From the NCBI GenBank assembly GCA_023411035.1, contig JAEYPE010000034.1, positions 5,539-69,538 of the forward strand: a stretch of 64,000 nucleotides of DNA, read 5' to 3'. Made by a program: the position numbers and the translations under genes. The stretch is from Pseudomonadota bacterium (lineage in GTDB: Bacteria; Pseudomonadota; Alphaproteobacteria; Azospirillales; Azospirillaceae). The notes under the pieces were generated by a model. It saw only the letters and a program-made list of their open reading frames with translations, was not told the DNA's origin and made no database searches. Positions 9,181-17,138 of the stretch are shown piece by piece (the first letter of the stretch is position 1; the number at the start of each line of letters is the position of its first letter).

Positions 9181-9345
9181 GTGCTTGAGCCAGCCGAGAG
9201 CGGCGGCCGACGACAGGATGCCCTTGAAAGGAGGCTGCCGTTTTTTAGCGGGTAGCGACGACGCGCCCCTCCTTCAAGCGCACCCGCAACAGGCGCTCGA
9301 AGAGATTGCGGTTGTTGCAGATCCGGAGCGAGCGGGAATTCGTGG
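9181..9345 (-). pseudogene. 3' remnant of an IS5-type transposase (copy B)
   Basis: On the minus strand, NNRNLFERLLRVRLKEGRVVATR precedes KTAASFQG and GILSSAALGWLKH. The RNLxERxxxxxLK...VATR core corresponds to the Y-2-R-3-E-6-K region of IS5-type DDE transposases. An in-frame stop replaces the expected Tyr after ATR, and the same one-base slip as in copy A precedes GIL. The tail has no stop after LKH. The hairpin of copy A is kept here as CGGCGGCC (9201-9208) and GGCTGCCG (9233-9240) with one G-T pair, followed by six T. Confidence 0.55.
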
Positions 9346-9435
9346 GCTTTGCCCCGACGCCAGGACAAAGCCGAGCGCCCGCCCACACACACACATGGGC
9401 GAGCCCGGAAAACCTGCAAAACCATAAAGTCCGCG

Positions 9436-9476
9436 GGTTTCTCCAGGCTGGGCCTGTGGCCCGATCTGGAGAAACC
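9436..9476 (-). terminator. Long hairpin downstream of the GNAT gene
   Basis: GGTTTCTCCAG (9436-9446) and CTGGAGAAACC (9466-9476) are perfect inverted repeats. Between them GGGCC and GGCCC pair again around TGT. It begins directly after the stop of the minus-strand GNAT gene. The T-rich tail on that strand is interrupted (ACTTTATGGTTTTG), so terminator function is likely but not certain. Confidence 0.55.
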
Positions 9477-9479
9477 TGC

Positions 9480-10079
9480 TTAGACGGACCGCTGGAGCAG
9501 CACGCTTCCCCCTTGATGCGGCAGCCGCTCGTGCCAGGGGAGGTCGGCGCGCCCGATCTCCTGGAAGCCTTCTTTGGCGTAGAGGCTGCGCGCGTCAGCG
9601 TTGTCGGCCCATACATGCAGTGTCACCCGGTCGAACCGTCCGCTGCGCGCCCGCCCATAGACCCAATCAAGGAGTTGGGCAGCGATGCCACGGCGGCGCC
9701 ATGCCGGATCGACGGCCAGCGCCGACAGGAAATAGCTGCCCCAATCCTGCACCCGGTTGAAATCCTCCATATGGGCCAGCCGGTCGGCGGGCAGGCCGGT
9801 GTAGTCCTGGGTCCTGATCCAGTCCGCCGGATAGGCGTGGGCGATCCCGACGATCCGCCCCGCCGCCTCCGCCACGCCCGAATGGCGGTAGGAGAGGGAC
9901 CCCGACGTGCCCGCCAGCCCCGGCACCAGCATCTCCGCCGCCGTCAGGCCGGGCACCAGCCCGTCGAGCAGGAATTCGTAGACGCCGCCGCCGGCCATGT
10001 CGATCAGCCGCGCCAGTTCCGGCGCGTCGTCCGGCGTCGCCGGGCGGATGTGGATGCTGCCGTCGCTCATGCCCCGCAT
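9480..10079 (-). CDS. GNAT-family N-acetyltransferase
   Basis: The protein is about 199 residues (196 if the internal ATG of MSDGS at 10070 is used; AGGA lies ten bases before that ATG and only a few before the first). It begins IHIRPATPDDAPELARLI and contains the acetyl-CoA binding motif A as LAVDPAWRRRGIAAQLLDWV, then NADARSLYAKEGFQEIGR, the standard GNAT layout. The acceptor substrate cannot be told from the sequence. It is a single gene with a hairpin immediately downstream. Confidence 0.82.
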   Translation of the reverse strand: MRGMSDGSIHIRPATPDDAPELARLIDMAGGGVYEFLLDGLVPGLTAAEMLVPGLAGTSGSLSYRHSGVAEAAGRIVGIAHAYPADWIRTQDYTGLPADRLAHMEDFNRVQDWGSYFLSALAVDPAWRRRGIAAQLLDWVYGRARSGRFDRVTLHVWADNADARSLYAKEGFQEIGRADLPWHERLPHQGGSVLLQRSV

Positions 10080-10172
10080 TTCCTGTTCATGGCACGCCTG
10101 CCGCGCGCAAAAACCTCTCTGGGAAGAGGGCTAATGGAACGTCTGAGAATTTTTCATCATCCCCGGCCCCAT

Positions 10173-10201
10173 TGACCATGGCCACCTGCCGCCCTATCCT
10201 G
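10173..10201 (+). promoter_or_regulatory. Sigma70-type promoter of the IlvM-like gene
   Basis: TTGACC (10173-10178), a spacer of exactly 17 bases and TATCCT (10196-10201). The predicted +1, seven bases after the -10 box, falls on the A of the leader-peptide ATG at 10208, so the transcript would start at or next to that codon. Confidence 0.55.
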
Positions 10202-10207
10202 CCCGCT

Positions 10208-10264
10208 ATGACGGAACGTGTCCTTACCCTGGGTCTGCGAATTAGCAGCCCGGTTCTCATGTGA
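10208..10264 (+). CDS. Putative branched-chain-amino-acid leader peptide
   Basis: An 18-residue frame, MTERVLTLGLRISSPVLM, holds four Leu, two Val and one Ile. Its end overlaps a GC-rich hairpin followed by TTTT. There is no ribosome site in front, but the predicted transcription start coincides with the ATG, as in leaderless leader peptides such as rhizobial trpL. The next gene encodes an IlvM-like ACT protein, the context expected for attenuation by leucine, valine or isoleucine charging. Confidence 0.55.
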   Translation: MTERVLTLGLRISSPVLM

Positions 10265-10303
10265 GAGCCGGGGTTTTCGCGCGTCTGCAGGTCTGAACCT
10301 GCA
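10231..10303 (+). promoter_or_regulatory. Attenuator-like set of hairpins before the IlvM-like gene
   Basis: Three stems can be drawn. A is GGG-(T)-CTGC (10231-10238) with GCAGCCC (10245-10251). B is CCCGGTTCTC (10249-10258) with GAGAGCCGGG (10263-10272), a ten-pair stem with an ATGT loop, one G-T pair and TTTT at 10274-10277. C is TGCAGGT (10286-10292) with ACCTGCA (10297-10303). A and B compete for the same CCC. B looks like the terminator, but the peptide runs into its left arm, so the switching order is not the textbook one and cannot be fixed by eye. Confidence 0.5.
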
Positions 10304-10336
10304 CTCAATCGACTCACGATCAAGTAAGAGCGACCC

Positions 10337-10705
10337 ATGTCCACCGTCATGCTGCCCACCGCCGTCCTGGCGGTTCCCGCCGCCGAATCCCGTCCGACCG
10401 ATCCCAACCGCCTCGTCCGCTTCGCCGTCCGGGCCGATGCCGATCCCGGTACCCTGCCCCGCGTGCTCGAACTGTTCGCCAAGCGCGGCCTCGTTCCCCT
10501 GTCGCTGAACAGCCGCCTGCTGGGCGGTGAGGTGGCGGTGGAGATCGAAGTGACCGGTATGGTGGCCGCCGAATCGAACCATGTCGGCAATTGCCTGCGC
10601 CAGATCCCCATGGTCCTGGCGGTCACCGTGTCCGAGCGGGACATGGCCGAATGGAACATGGCCGAATGGACCGCGCCCGCGGATCTGCCCGCCGCCGCCG
10701 AGTGA
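10337..10705 (+). CDS. IlvM-like ACT-domain protein
   Basis: The 122-residue protein has one ACT-like domain (about 24-100): NRLVRFAVRADADPGTLPRVLELF, then VEIEVTG and a closing VLAVTVSE strand. The ADPGTLPRVLELFAKRG segment parallels E. coli IlvM (FNPETLERVLRVVRHRG), the small regulatory subunit of acetolactate synthase II. No large synthase subunit is nearby. A 15-base tandem duplication gives the tail DMAEWNMAEW. The BCAA-rich leader peptide upstream independently supports a role in branched-chain amino acid synthesis. It could instead be a free-standing ACT regulator. Confidence 0.6.
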   Translation: MSTVMLPTAVLAVPAAESRPTDPNRLVRFAVRADADPGTLPRVLELFAKRGLVPLSLNSRLLGGEVAVEIEVTGMVAAESNHVGNCLRQIPMVLAVTVSERDMAEWNMAEWTAPADLPAAAE

Positions 10706-10727
10706 CGGCAACGGCGGGCCGCCGGTT

Positions 10728-11621
10728 TCAGTCCGACGAAGCCGTCTTCGTCGTCTCGGGCGACGACGGCGCGTCGGGTGAGGGGGGCACAGCCACCTCC
10801 GCCGGCGTATCCACCGTCTCCTGCATCAACTGGGCGGCGCGCTGCAACTTGCGGAACTGCGCCACCGAGAATGGCAGGCTCGCCAGATAGGCCAGACCGA
10901 GGAAGGCCAGCGTCCACCAGGGCTGGCTGACCAGCGAGGCGGCGAGCAGGCCGACGCCGGCCAGACCCGGCACGACATACTGGGTCGGCACCCGCATGCC
11001 CTTGAAGGAGAAGGTGGGCAGCGTGCTGACCATCAGCCCGCCCATCGCCAGCGTCCAGGGCACCACGATGGCCGGATGTCCGGCGATGTCCGGCCCGGTC
11101 TCGAAGCCGATGACCATGGGCAGCACGGCAAGGCCGGCGCCCGCCGGGGCCGGGACCCCGGTGAAGTAGTTGAAGGCCCAGGGCGGCAGGTCCACGTCCA
11201 GGCGGGAGTTGAAACGGGCCAGCCGCAGCGCCGCGCAGACCGCGTAGGCCATGGCGGCGATCCAGCCCAGGCTGCCGGCGCCGTTCAGCGCCCACAGATA
11301 CATCAGGAAGGCGGGCGCCACGCCGAAGCTGATGACGTCGGACAGGCTGTCCAGCTCCGCGCCGAATTTGCTCTGCCCGTTCAGCAGGCGCGCGATCCGC
11401 CCATCCAGCGCGTCGAGAATCGCCGCGATGACGATGCAGACGACCGCCTGCTCCCACCGCTCGTGCATGGCGAAGCGGATGGCCGTCAGGCCGGAGCACA
11501 ACGCCAGCACCGTCAGCACGTTGGGCAGAAGATGGTTGATCGACAACCCCTTCAGCCGCGGATGCGGGCGGCGCGCCCGGCGCTTGCGGAACACTGCCGG
11601 CTTGAAGACCGGTCGCTTCAT
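10728..11621 (-). CDS. pssA: CDP-diacylglycerol-serine O-phosphatidyltransferase
   Basis: PssA makes phosphatidylserine from CDP-diacylglycerol and serine in the inner membrane. The 297-residue protein has the complete CDP-alcohol phosphatidyltransferase signature DG-x2-AR-x8-G-x3-D-x3-D at residues 73-95 and about seven hydrophobic segments. The C-terminal 40 residues are a polar, Pro/Ser-rich tail. Its ATG overlaps the psd stop by one base (TGATG), so the two successive steps of phosphatidylethanolamine synthesis are translationally coupled. Confidence 0.93.
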   Translation of the reverse strand: MKRPVFKPAVFRKRRARRPHPRLKGLSINHLLPNVLTVLALCSGLTAIRFAMHERWEQAVVCIVIAAILDALDGRIARLLNGQSKFGAELDSLSDVISFGVAPAFLMYLWALNGAGSLGWIAAMAYAVCAALRLARFNSRLDVDLPPWAFNYFTGVPAPAGAGLAVLPMVIGFETGPDIAGHPAIVVPWTLAMGGLMVSTLPTFSFKGMRVPTQYVVPGLAGVGLLAASLVSQPWWTLAFLGLAYLASLPFSVAQFRKLQRAAQLMQETVDTPAEVAVPPSPDAPSSPETTKTASSD

Positions 11622-12316
11622 CAGCGGACATCCCCCTGCCGTTGCGGTTCGGTGGCGGTCAGGTCGGCCAGCACCGTCTCACCGCCGATCGCCGTCTGCC
11701 CGACGCAGACCAGCGGGGCCACGCCGTCCGGCAGATACACGTCGGTGCGGCTGCCGAATCGGATCAGGCCGAACCGTTCGCCCGCCTTCACCTCCTGACC
11801 GGCCTTCACCCAATAGAGGATGCGGCGGGCAACGAGGCCGGCGATCTGCACATAGGCGATCTCGCGCCCGTCCGGAAGACGGTGGCGGAAGGCGGCGCGC
11901 TCGTTCTCCTCGCTGGCCTTGTCCAGCGCGGCGTTCACGAAGGTGCCCTTGTGGTATTCCGCCGCCACGACGGTGCCGTCCGCCGGCACGCGGTTGACGT
12001 GCACGTTGAAGACGTTGAGGAAGATGCTGACGCGGGTCAGCGGCTTGTCGCCCATGCCCAGTTCCGGCGGCGGGACCGCGGGAACGATCATGGTCACGCG
12101 CCCGTCGGCGGGGCTGACCAGCAGGCCGGGGCGCGTCGGCGTCACGCGATCGGGATCGCGGAAGAAATACACGCACCACAGGGTCAGCACGAGACCCAGC
12201 CAGCCCAGCGGCGCCGCCACGGCGAGCCCGAGAATCAGGGAGACCACGGCGAAGGCGGCGATGAAGGGCCAGCCGGCGCGGTGGATCGGAACGACTACGG
12301 TATTGAGGGCGGACAT
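11621..12316 (-). CDS. psd: Phosphatidylserine decarboxylase proenzyme
   Basis: Psd converts phosphatidylserine to phosphatidylethanolamine with a pyruvoyl group formed by self-cleavage. The 231-residue protein is the short (type II) form. After one or two N-terminal hydrophobic segments it has VSPADGRV, NVFNVHVNRVPADG and, near the C-terminus, RFGSR with the Gly188-Ser189 cleavage site in place of the LGST of the long form. It is the first gene of the psd-pssA pair. Confidence 0.93.
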   Translation of the reverse strand: MSALNTVVVPIHRAGWPFIAAFAVVSLILGLAVAAPLGWLGLVLTLWCVYFFRDPDRVTPTRPGLLVSPADGRVTMIVPAVPPPELGMGDKPLTRVSIFLNVFNVHVNRVPADGTVVAAEYHKGTFVNAALDKASEENERAAFRHRLPDGREIAYVQIAGLVARRILYWVKAGQEVKAGERFGLIRFGSRTDVYLPDGVAPLVCVGQTAIGGETVLADLTATEPQRQGDVR

Positions 12317-12443
12317 CGCCGGTTACTTTAGCCTCGGATCGTTGGAGCGGCGCATTCTAGACAGCATCCCCCGCCCTTTACAGAATTTTAGCAGGGAGGG
12401 TGGAGAGTCAGACCACCGACACCACAGGAATGAGCGAGCCACC

Positions 12444-12908
12444 GTGTCCGTTCCCGCCGCCCGTCTTCAGGCATTGTCGTCGCTCGCGCAGGTCTCGCAG
12501 ACTGCCCTGCCCTTCAGCCCCGACTCCTTCGTCATGACGCCGGAAGGCGTCCTGGGCATCGCCCAGCCGCCGCGCCCGGCGCGCCTGCACTTCATGGCGG
12601 ACGGGCTGCCCTTCAGCATCGCCGTCGGCTTCGACGGGGAAAAGTCGCGCTCGCAGATTTGGGCGGAGGTCGGCCACATCCCCTTCACCGCCCAGTCGCC
12701 GGAACGGCGGCGCCAGCTCCTGGCGATCCTGCGCGGCATCCAGGACCGGCGGGGAACCCGCTTCCTGGTCCAGGAAGGCCAGAAGGTCCTGCTGTTCTCC
12801 GAAAAGGAATTCGAGGGCCACGCCACGCCGGAGGATCTGATCCACCAGACGGTGGTCGCGCTCCAGCAGGCGCGCCCCTTCCTGCGCCTGCTCGCGCCCT
12901 ATCTGTAA
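12444..12908 (+). CDS. Conserved protein of unknown function
   Basis: The 154-residue soluble protein begins at GTG (VSVPAARLQALSSL), with AGGA about 14 bases before. An ATG at 12430 is in another frame. No catalytic motif is seen. Sequence such as LPFSIAVGFDGEKSRSQIWAEVG and FLVQEGQKVLLFSEKEFEG suggests a compact alpha/beta domain, loosely like YbjN or type III chaperone folds, but this is a guess. It converges on the LysM gene with three bases between the stops. Confidence 0.6.
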   Translation: MSVPAARLQALSSLAQVSQTALPFSPDSFVMTPEGVLGIAQPPRPARLHFMADGLPFSIAVGFDGEKSRSQIWAEVGHIPFTAQSPERRRQLLAILRGIQDRRGTRFLVQEGQKVLLFSEKEFEGHATPEDLIHQTVVALQQARPFLRLLAPYL

Positions 12909-12911
12909 GGC

Positions 12912-13964
12912 TCAGTTCGATACCGGGAGCGCGAAGATCTGGCCGGGATAGATCAGGTCCGGATCGCGGATCTGGTTGCGGTTGGCCTCGTAGATCAGCG
13001 TGTACTGCACGCCGCGCCCGTAGGTGGAGCGGGCGATCCGCCACAGGCTGTTGCCGGGCTGGACGACCATCGACCGCCCTTCCGGCAGGTTGGCCGGAAC
13101 CTCCGACACCTGCACCGGCAGTTCGACGCGGGCGGTGACCTTACCCGAGTCGGTCACCTGATCGGCGCGCAGCGTATAGACGCCCGGCGGCACGGCCCGT
13201 TCGGGACGCAGCCGCCAATGGCCGTCCGGATCGGTGTGGGCGCGCCCGACCATCAGGTTGTCGAGGTAGAGCTGCACGTCGCTTCCCGGCTGCGCCCGGC
13301 CGCCCATGGCGATCTGGCCGGAGGCGTCGTAATCCATGCTTTCCAGAGACACGCCCCCCGGCGGCGGGGGCGGGGCGGCACCACGGGCGGCCGGGGCGAC
13401 GGGAGCCTTCGGCGCCTGGAGCACGGTGCTCGCCCCCAGCCCGTCGCGCGGGACGGCGACGGCCAGCGGCCCGGTGGGCGTCTCGGAGGAGGCGCCGCCG
13501 GTTGCGGGCGGCGGTTCCGGCACCATGACGACCACCACACGCTCCGACGGGGTCGGCTCGGCGGCGGGGGTGGTGCGCTCCGACAGGCTCAGTTCGCGGG
13601 CGCCGGGGGACAGGGGCTGGTCGGGAAGGAGGACCCATTCGCCGCGCGCGTCGGCGCTGACGGAGCCCAGCGACCGCTCCCCGTCATGGACGGTCACGGA
13701 CGATCCCGGAGTCGCGCGGCCCGCCATCACGGTGGCGCCGTCGGGAGCGACGCGCACGATGTCGAAGCGCGGCCCGGCGGGCTCCTCCGCGGCCTTGGCC
13801 AGGGGGGGCTGCGCCGGAGCCACGCTGCCCAGCGCGATGGCCGTTCCGGAACCGGCCGTTCCCGAACGCGGACCCGGCGCCGGTGTTTGGTCGAAGGCCA
13901 GATACGCAACCGCAGCGGCGGCAACAACCGCCGCCGCACCGCCGAACAGGAGAGCTTGCTTCAC
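12912..13964 (-). CDS. Membrane-anchored LysM protein with Ig-like repeats
   Basis: The 350-residue protein has an N-terminal membrane segment (AAAVVAAAAVAYLAF). Two related Ig-like or carbohydrate-binding-like modules follow: GATVMAGRATPGSSVTVHDG...GEWVLLP and GQIAMGGRAQPGSDVQLYLDN...GHWRLRP. They are separated by a long Pro/Ala-rich linker. A C-terminal LysM domain (MVVQPGNSLWRIARSTYGRGVQY...LIYPGQIFALP) should bind peptidoglycan. It is probably a periplasmic cell-envelope protein of unknown role. Confidence 0.8.
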   Translation of the reverse strand: MKQALLFGGAAAVVAAAAVAYLAFDQTPAPGPRSGTAGSGTAIALGSVAPAQPPLAKAAEEPAGPRFDIVRVAPDGATVMAGRATPGSSVTVHDGERSLGSVSADARGEWVLLPDQPLSPGARELSLSERTTPAAEPTPSERVVVVMVPEPPPATGGASSETPTGPLAVAVPRDGLGASTVLQAPKAPVAPAARGAAPPPPPGGVSLESMDYDASGQIAMGGRAQPGSDVQLYLDNLMVGRAHTDPDGHWRLRPERAVPPGVYTLRADQVTDSGKVTARVELPVQVSEVPANLPEGRSMVVQPGNSLWRIARSTYGRGVQYTLIYEANRNQIRDPDLIYPGQIFALPVSN

Positions 13965-14130
13965 GGGAGCACCGCCGCATCACCACCGGCTGAAACGCCG
14001 GCCGGCAGCAGGATAGCAGATTGCGGCTGCCGAACTGAACACCGCCGATGGAGCAGGGCCTAGCCGCATCGGGACCCGCGCACCGCCTTCGCGCCGCCGT
14101 GACAGCCGCCGGACGGTTCATCCTCCACGC

Positions 14131-14322
14131 TCACTTCACCAGCTTGGCCACCTTCGCGGAAAGACCCGCATCCGCCGCCTGGACCGCCCCGGCGGCGCCC
14201 GCATTCGCCTTGCCCCCGTTGGACAGGATGCCGAGCCCGCCCCCGAAACCGCCCCCGAAGCCAAGAAACAGAAGCGCGGCGACCGCGATGGCGGCCAGGG
14301 CGTTGACGACGCGCGAATCCAT
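14131..14322 (-). CDS. Small single-pass membrane or exported protein
   Basis: The 63-residue protein starts MDSRVVNALAAIAVAALLFLGF, a transmembrane or signal segment, then a glycine-rich stretch GGGFGGGLG and an Ala/Lys helix ending KVAKLVK. A strong ribosome site GGGAGGG stands six bases before the ATG, which supports real translation. No family is recognised. Confidence 0.55.
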   Translation of the reverse strand: MDSRVVNALAAIAVAALLFLGFGGGFGGGLGILSNGGKANAGAAGAVQAADAGLSAKVAKLVK

Positions 14323-14464
14323 ATGATCCCTCCCGTTGGGCTGAAGTCCGATGTCCGGGTAGACGCCGCCCCGGCTTTGCTATTCCCTTGCCTTTAGGTG
14401 ACCCCGCCGGGCGCACCGGAACAGTCACCGGAACGTCTACCCAACCGGCGAGAAAGGGTGAACG

Positions 14465-15049
14465 ATGAAGGCTCCGAAATCCGTCTGCGTCTATTGCGGC
14501 TCATCCAGCCGCGTCGCCGATGTACACAAGGATGCCGCCCATATGTTGGGCGACGGGCTGGCCCGGCGGGGCATCCAGCTCGTCTACGGCGGCGGGCGGG
14601 TCGGGCTGATGGGCATCGCCGCCGATGCGGCGCTGGCCGCCGGGGGCCGCGTCGTCGGCATCATCCCGGAGCACATCCAGGCCGCGGAGATCGAGCACAC
14701 CGGCCTGACCGAACTGCTGGTCGTGGACAGCATGCACACACGCAAGCGCATGATGGTGGACCGCTCCGACGCCTTCGTGGTGCTGCCCGGCGGCCTCGGC
14801 ACGCTGGACGAGGCTTTCGAGATCCTGACCTGGAAGCAGTTGCACCTGCACGACAAGCCGGTGGTGATCGTGGATGTGGACGGCTACTGGCGCCCGCTGC
14901 TCGGGCTGGTCGACCACATGGTGGCGCAGGGATTCGCCCAGGCGTCCCACCGCGCCCTGTTCACCGTCGTCGATGATGTGGACAGCGTGTTCGCCGCGCT
15001 GGCCCATGAACCGGAGCCCGCACTGAAGATCCGCACACAGAAGCTCTAA
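14465..15049 (+). CDS. LOG-family nucleotide 5'-monophosphate phosphoribohydrolase
   Basis: The 194-residue protein is a Lonely-Guy (TIGR00730) protein, which cleaves ribose 5-phosphate from cytokinin nucleotides or AMP-like substrates. It shows VCVYCGSSS at the start, YGGGRVGLMG and the active-site pair Arg in MHTRKRMM with PGGLGTLDEAFEILTW. For a plant-associated genus this could yield active cytokinins, but bacterial LOG proteins also act on ordinary purine nucleotides. AGAAAGGG precedes the ATG. Confidence 0.88.
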   Translation: MKAPKSVCVYCGSSSRVADVHKDAAHMLGDGLARRGIQLVYGGGRVGLMGIAADAALAAGGRVVGIIPEHIQAAEIEHTGLTELLVVDSMHTRKRMMVDRSDAFVVLPGGLGTLDEAFEILTWKQLHLHDKPVVIVDVDGYWRPLLGLVDHMVAQGFAQASHRALFTVVDDVDSVFAALAHEPEPALKIRTQKL

Positions 15050-15289
15050 AAAAGCCAAGTGGTAGGACCAGATCACGCAAATCGCGCCGCTTTCCGTGCA
15101 ATATCGTCTGTTTCGACGCCCCGCGGTCCTTTCTTTCGACAGTGCCCCGGTGCTATATAACCGCCATCCGTTTTCGTCCGGGGAACCGGGGCCCGTCTTC
15201 GGACGGAAGTCCCGGCCCGTGCCCTCGCACCGCGCGCCCGGCGTCCAAGCATAAGACAACCCCTACCCGTTCGGGGAGAACTCGCACCC

Positions 15290-16513
15290 ATGACGAAGAT
15301 CAAGGTAGCCAATCCGGTCGTCGAACTCGACGGCGACGAGATGACGCGCATCATCTGGCAGTTCATCAAGGACAAGCTGATCCTGCCGTACCTCGACATC
15401 GACCTGAAGTACTACGATCTCGGCATCGAGAACCGCGACAAGACGGACGACCGCGTCACGGTCGAATCGGCCAACGCGATCAAGCAGTACGGCGTCGGCG
15501 TCAAGTGCGCGACCATCACCCCGGACGAGGCGCGGGTGACGGAGTTCAACCTCAAGAAGATGTGGAAGTCGCCGAACGGCACGATCCGCAACATCCTGGG
15601 CGGCACCGTCTTCCGCGAGCCGATCGTCTGCTCCAACGTTCCGCGCTACGTTCCGGGCTGGACCAAGCCGATCATCATCGGCCGTCACGCCTTCGGCGAC
15701 CAGTACAAGGCCACCGACTTCGTCGTTCCCGGCAAGGGCAAGCTGACCATCAAGTGGGTGCCGGAGGGCGGCGGCGAGCCGATCGAGCACGAAGTGTACG
15801 ACTTCCCCGGCGGCGGCGTCGCCATGGGCATGTACAACCTGGACGAGTCGATCAAGGGCTTCGCCCACTCCAGCTTCATGTACGGCCTGGAGCGCGGCTA
15901 CTCGGTCTATCTGTCCACCAAGAACACGATCCTGAAGGCGTATGACGGGCGCTTCAAGGATATCTTCCAGTCGGTGTTCGACGAGACCTACGCCGCCCAG
16001 TTCAAGGCCAAGGGCCTCGTCTACGAGCACCGCCTGATCGACGACATGGTGGCCTCCGCCCTGAAGTGGGAAGGCGGCTTCGTGTGGGCCTGCAAGAACT
16101 ACGACGGCGACGTGGAGTCGGACGTGGTGGCGCAGGGCTTCGGCTCGCTGGGCCTGATGACCTCTGTGCTGGTCACGCCGGACGGCAAGACCGTCGAGGC
16201 CGAGGCCGCCCACGGCACGGTGACCCGCCACTACCGCGAGCACCAGAAGGGCAAGGAGACCTCCACCAACCCGATCGCCTCGATCTACGCCTGGACGCAG
16301 GGTCTGGCCTACCGCGGCAAGTTCGACAACACGCCGGACGTCGTGAAGTTCGCCCAGACGCTGGAGCGCGTCTGCGTCGAGACCGTCGAGTCGGGCTTCA
16401 TGACCAAGGATCTGGCGATCCTCATCGGTCCGGAGCAGCCCTGGCTGACCACCAAGCAGTTCCTCGACAAGCTGGACGAGAACCTGCAGGCGAAGATGGC
16501 CGCCTGGGCGTAA
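15290..16513 (+). CDS. icd: NADP-dependent isocitrate dehydrogenase (eukaryote-like type)
   Basis: The 407-residue protein converts isocitrate to 2-oxoglutarate with NADP in the citric acid cycle. It belongs to the homodimeric type shared by alphaproteobacteria and mitochondria: VVELDGDEMTRIIWQFIKD, YYDLGIENRD, SPNGTIRNILGGTVFREPI (substrate loop) and AAHGTVTRHYREHQKG. It lacks the features of the shorter E. coli type. It has its own upstream region and a strong terminator, so it is monocistronic. A second, unrelated-type isocitrate dehydrogenase lies 2.4 kb downstream. Confidence 0.95.
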   Translation: MTKIKVANPVVELDGDEMTRIIWQFIKDKLILPYLDIDLKYYDLGIENRDKTDDRVTVESANAIKQYGVGVKCATITPDEARVTEFNLKKMWKSPNGTIRNILGGTVFREPIVCSNVPRYVPGWTKPIIIGRHAFGDQYKATDFVVPGKGKLTIKWVPEGGGEPIEHEVYDFPGGGVAMGMYNLDESIKGFAHSSFMYGLERGYSVYLSTKNTILKAYDGRFKDIFQSVFDETYAAQFKAKGLVYEHRLIDDMVASALKWEGGFVWACKNYDGDVESDVVAQGFGSLGLMTSVLVTPDGKTVEAEAAHGTVTRHYREHQKGKETSTNPIASIYAWTQGLAYRGKFDNTPDVVKFAQTLERVCVETVESGFMTKDLAILIGPEQPWLTTKQFLDKLDENLQAKMAAWA

Positions 16514-16598
16514 GGTTCCGGCCCGCAAGGGCCGCCCGAACGTCAGGTGCGACGTCGCGTCCCGGTCAAACGGGACGCCCAGTCGATGTAAAGTTGCA

Positions 16599-16627
16599 GC
16601 GGGGAGTTTCGGCTCCCCGCTTTTTTC
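16599..16627 (+). terminator. Intrinsic terminator after icd
   Basis: GCGGGGAG (16599-16606) and CTCCCCGC (16613-16620) form a perfect eight-pair stem with a TTTCGG loop, followed by six T. Confidence 0.9.
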
Positions 16628-16685
16628 TTGCCCGCACGGCCTGATGCCGGCGTGCTTCTGATGAACCAGATCCCGAGAATTTCCC

Positions 16686-17066
16686 ATGGCCAAGGACATC
16701 TTCCGTGTCGTCGTCATCGGCGCCGGCGAAACCGGAACCCCCCTGCTTCAGCAACTTTTGGACGCTCCCTTCGTGGAGATCCTGGGCGTCGCCGACCTGG
16801 ACGCCGAGGCGCCCGGCATGCGGCTCGCCCGCGCGCGCGGCGTCACCACCACGACCGACTTCATGGAGCTCGCCCGGCTTGGCGAGGAGGTGGACGTGCT
16901 GATCGACGTGACCGGCGTGGCGAAGGTGCGCGAGGCGCTGCGCCAGCACATGCAGGACAGCGGCAACCACCACACGCTGATCGTCCACGAGATGCTTGTG
17001 CAGCTCATGCTGTCGCTGCTGAGCGGGCGTCTGGTGCAGTTGAAGCACGGGGTCGAGGAGTACTGA
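16686..17066 (+). CDS. Small Rossmann-fold NAD(P)-binding protein
   Basis: The 126-residue protein starts FRVVVIGAGETGTPLLQQLL, a GxGxxG dinucleotide-binding motif, followed by an acidic residue ending the second strand (GVADLDAEAPG) and EVDVLIDVTG. It ends soon after, so it is only the nucleotide-binding half of an oxidoreductase such as the homoserine-dehydrogenase family, with no catalytic domain. It may act as a redox or nucleotide sensor; the function is unknown. Confidence 0.6.
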   Translation: MAKDIFRVVVIGAGETGTPLLQQLLDAPFVEILGVADLDAEAPGMRLARARGVTTTTDFMELARLGEEVDVLIDVTGVAKVREALRQHMQDSGNHHTLIVHEMLVQLMLSLLSGRLVQLKHGVEEY

Positions 17067-17138
17067 TCGCCCCCTTCCCCTTTCCCGGACGGGCCTGCGG
17101 CACCACATGCACGCGGCAGGGACGGGAAAGGGGCAACC

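Larger units (their letters stand above)
9037..9479. other. Intergenic stretch upstream of the yhiM-like gene
   Basis: No intact gene is seen. The first 140 bases are AT-rich for this genome and should hold the promoter of the yhiM-like gene. The middle is transposase remnant copy B, and the right end holds the hairpin downstream of the GNAT gene. Confidence 0.6.

Noticed and set aside
15131..15160. Possible promoter TTCTTT/TATATA upstream of icd
   Set aside because: The -10 part is plausible but the -35 match is too weak to call.
15263..16717. 484-codon minus-strand frame across icd
   Set aside because: Fully antisense to a clear icd, with Val/Arg/Leu-rich composition typical of a GC-rich shadow.
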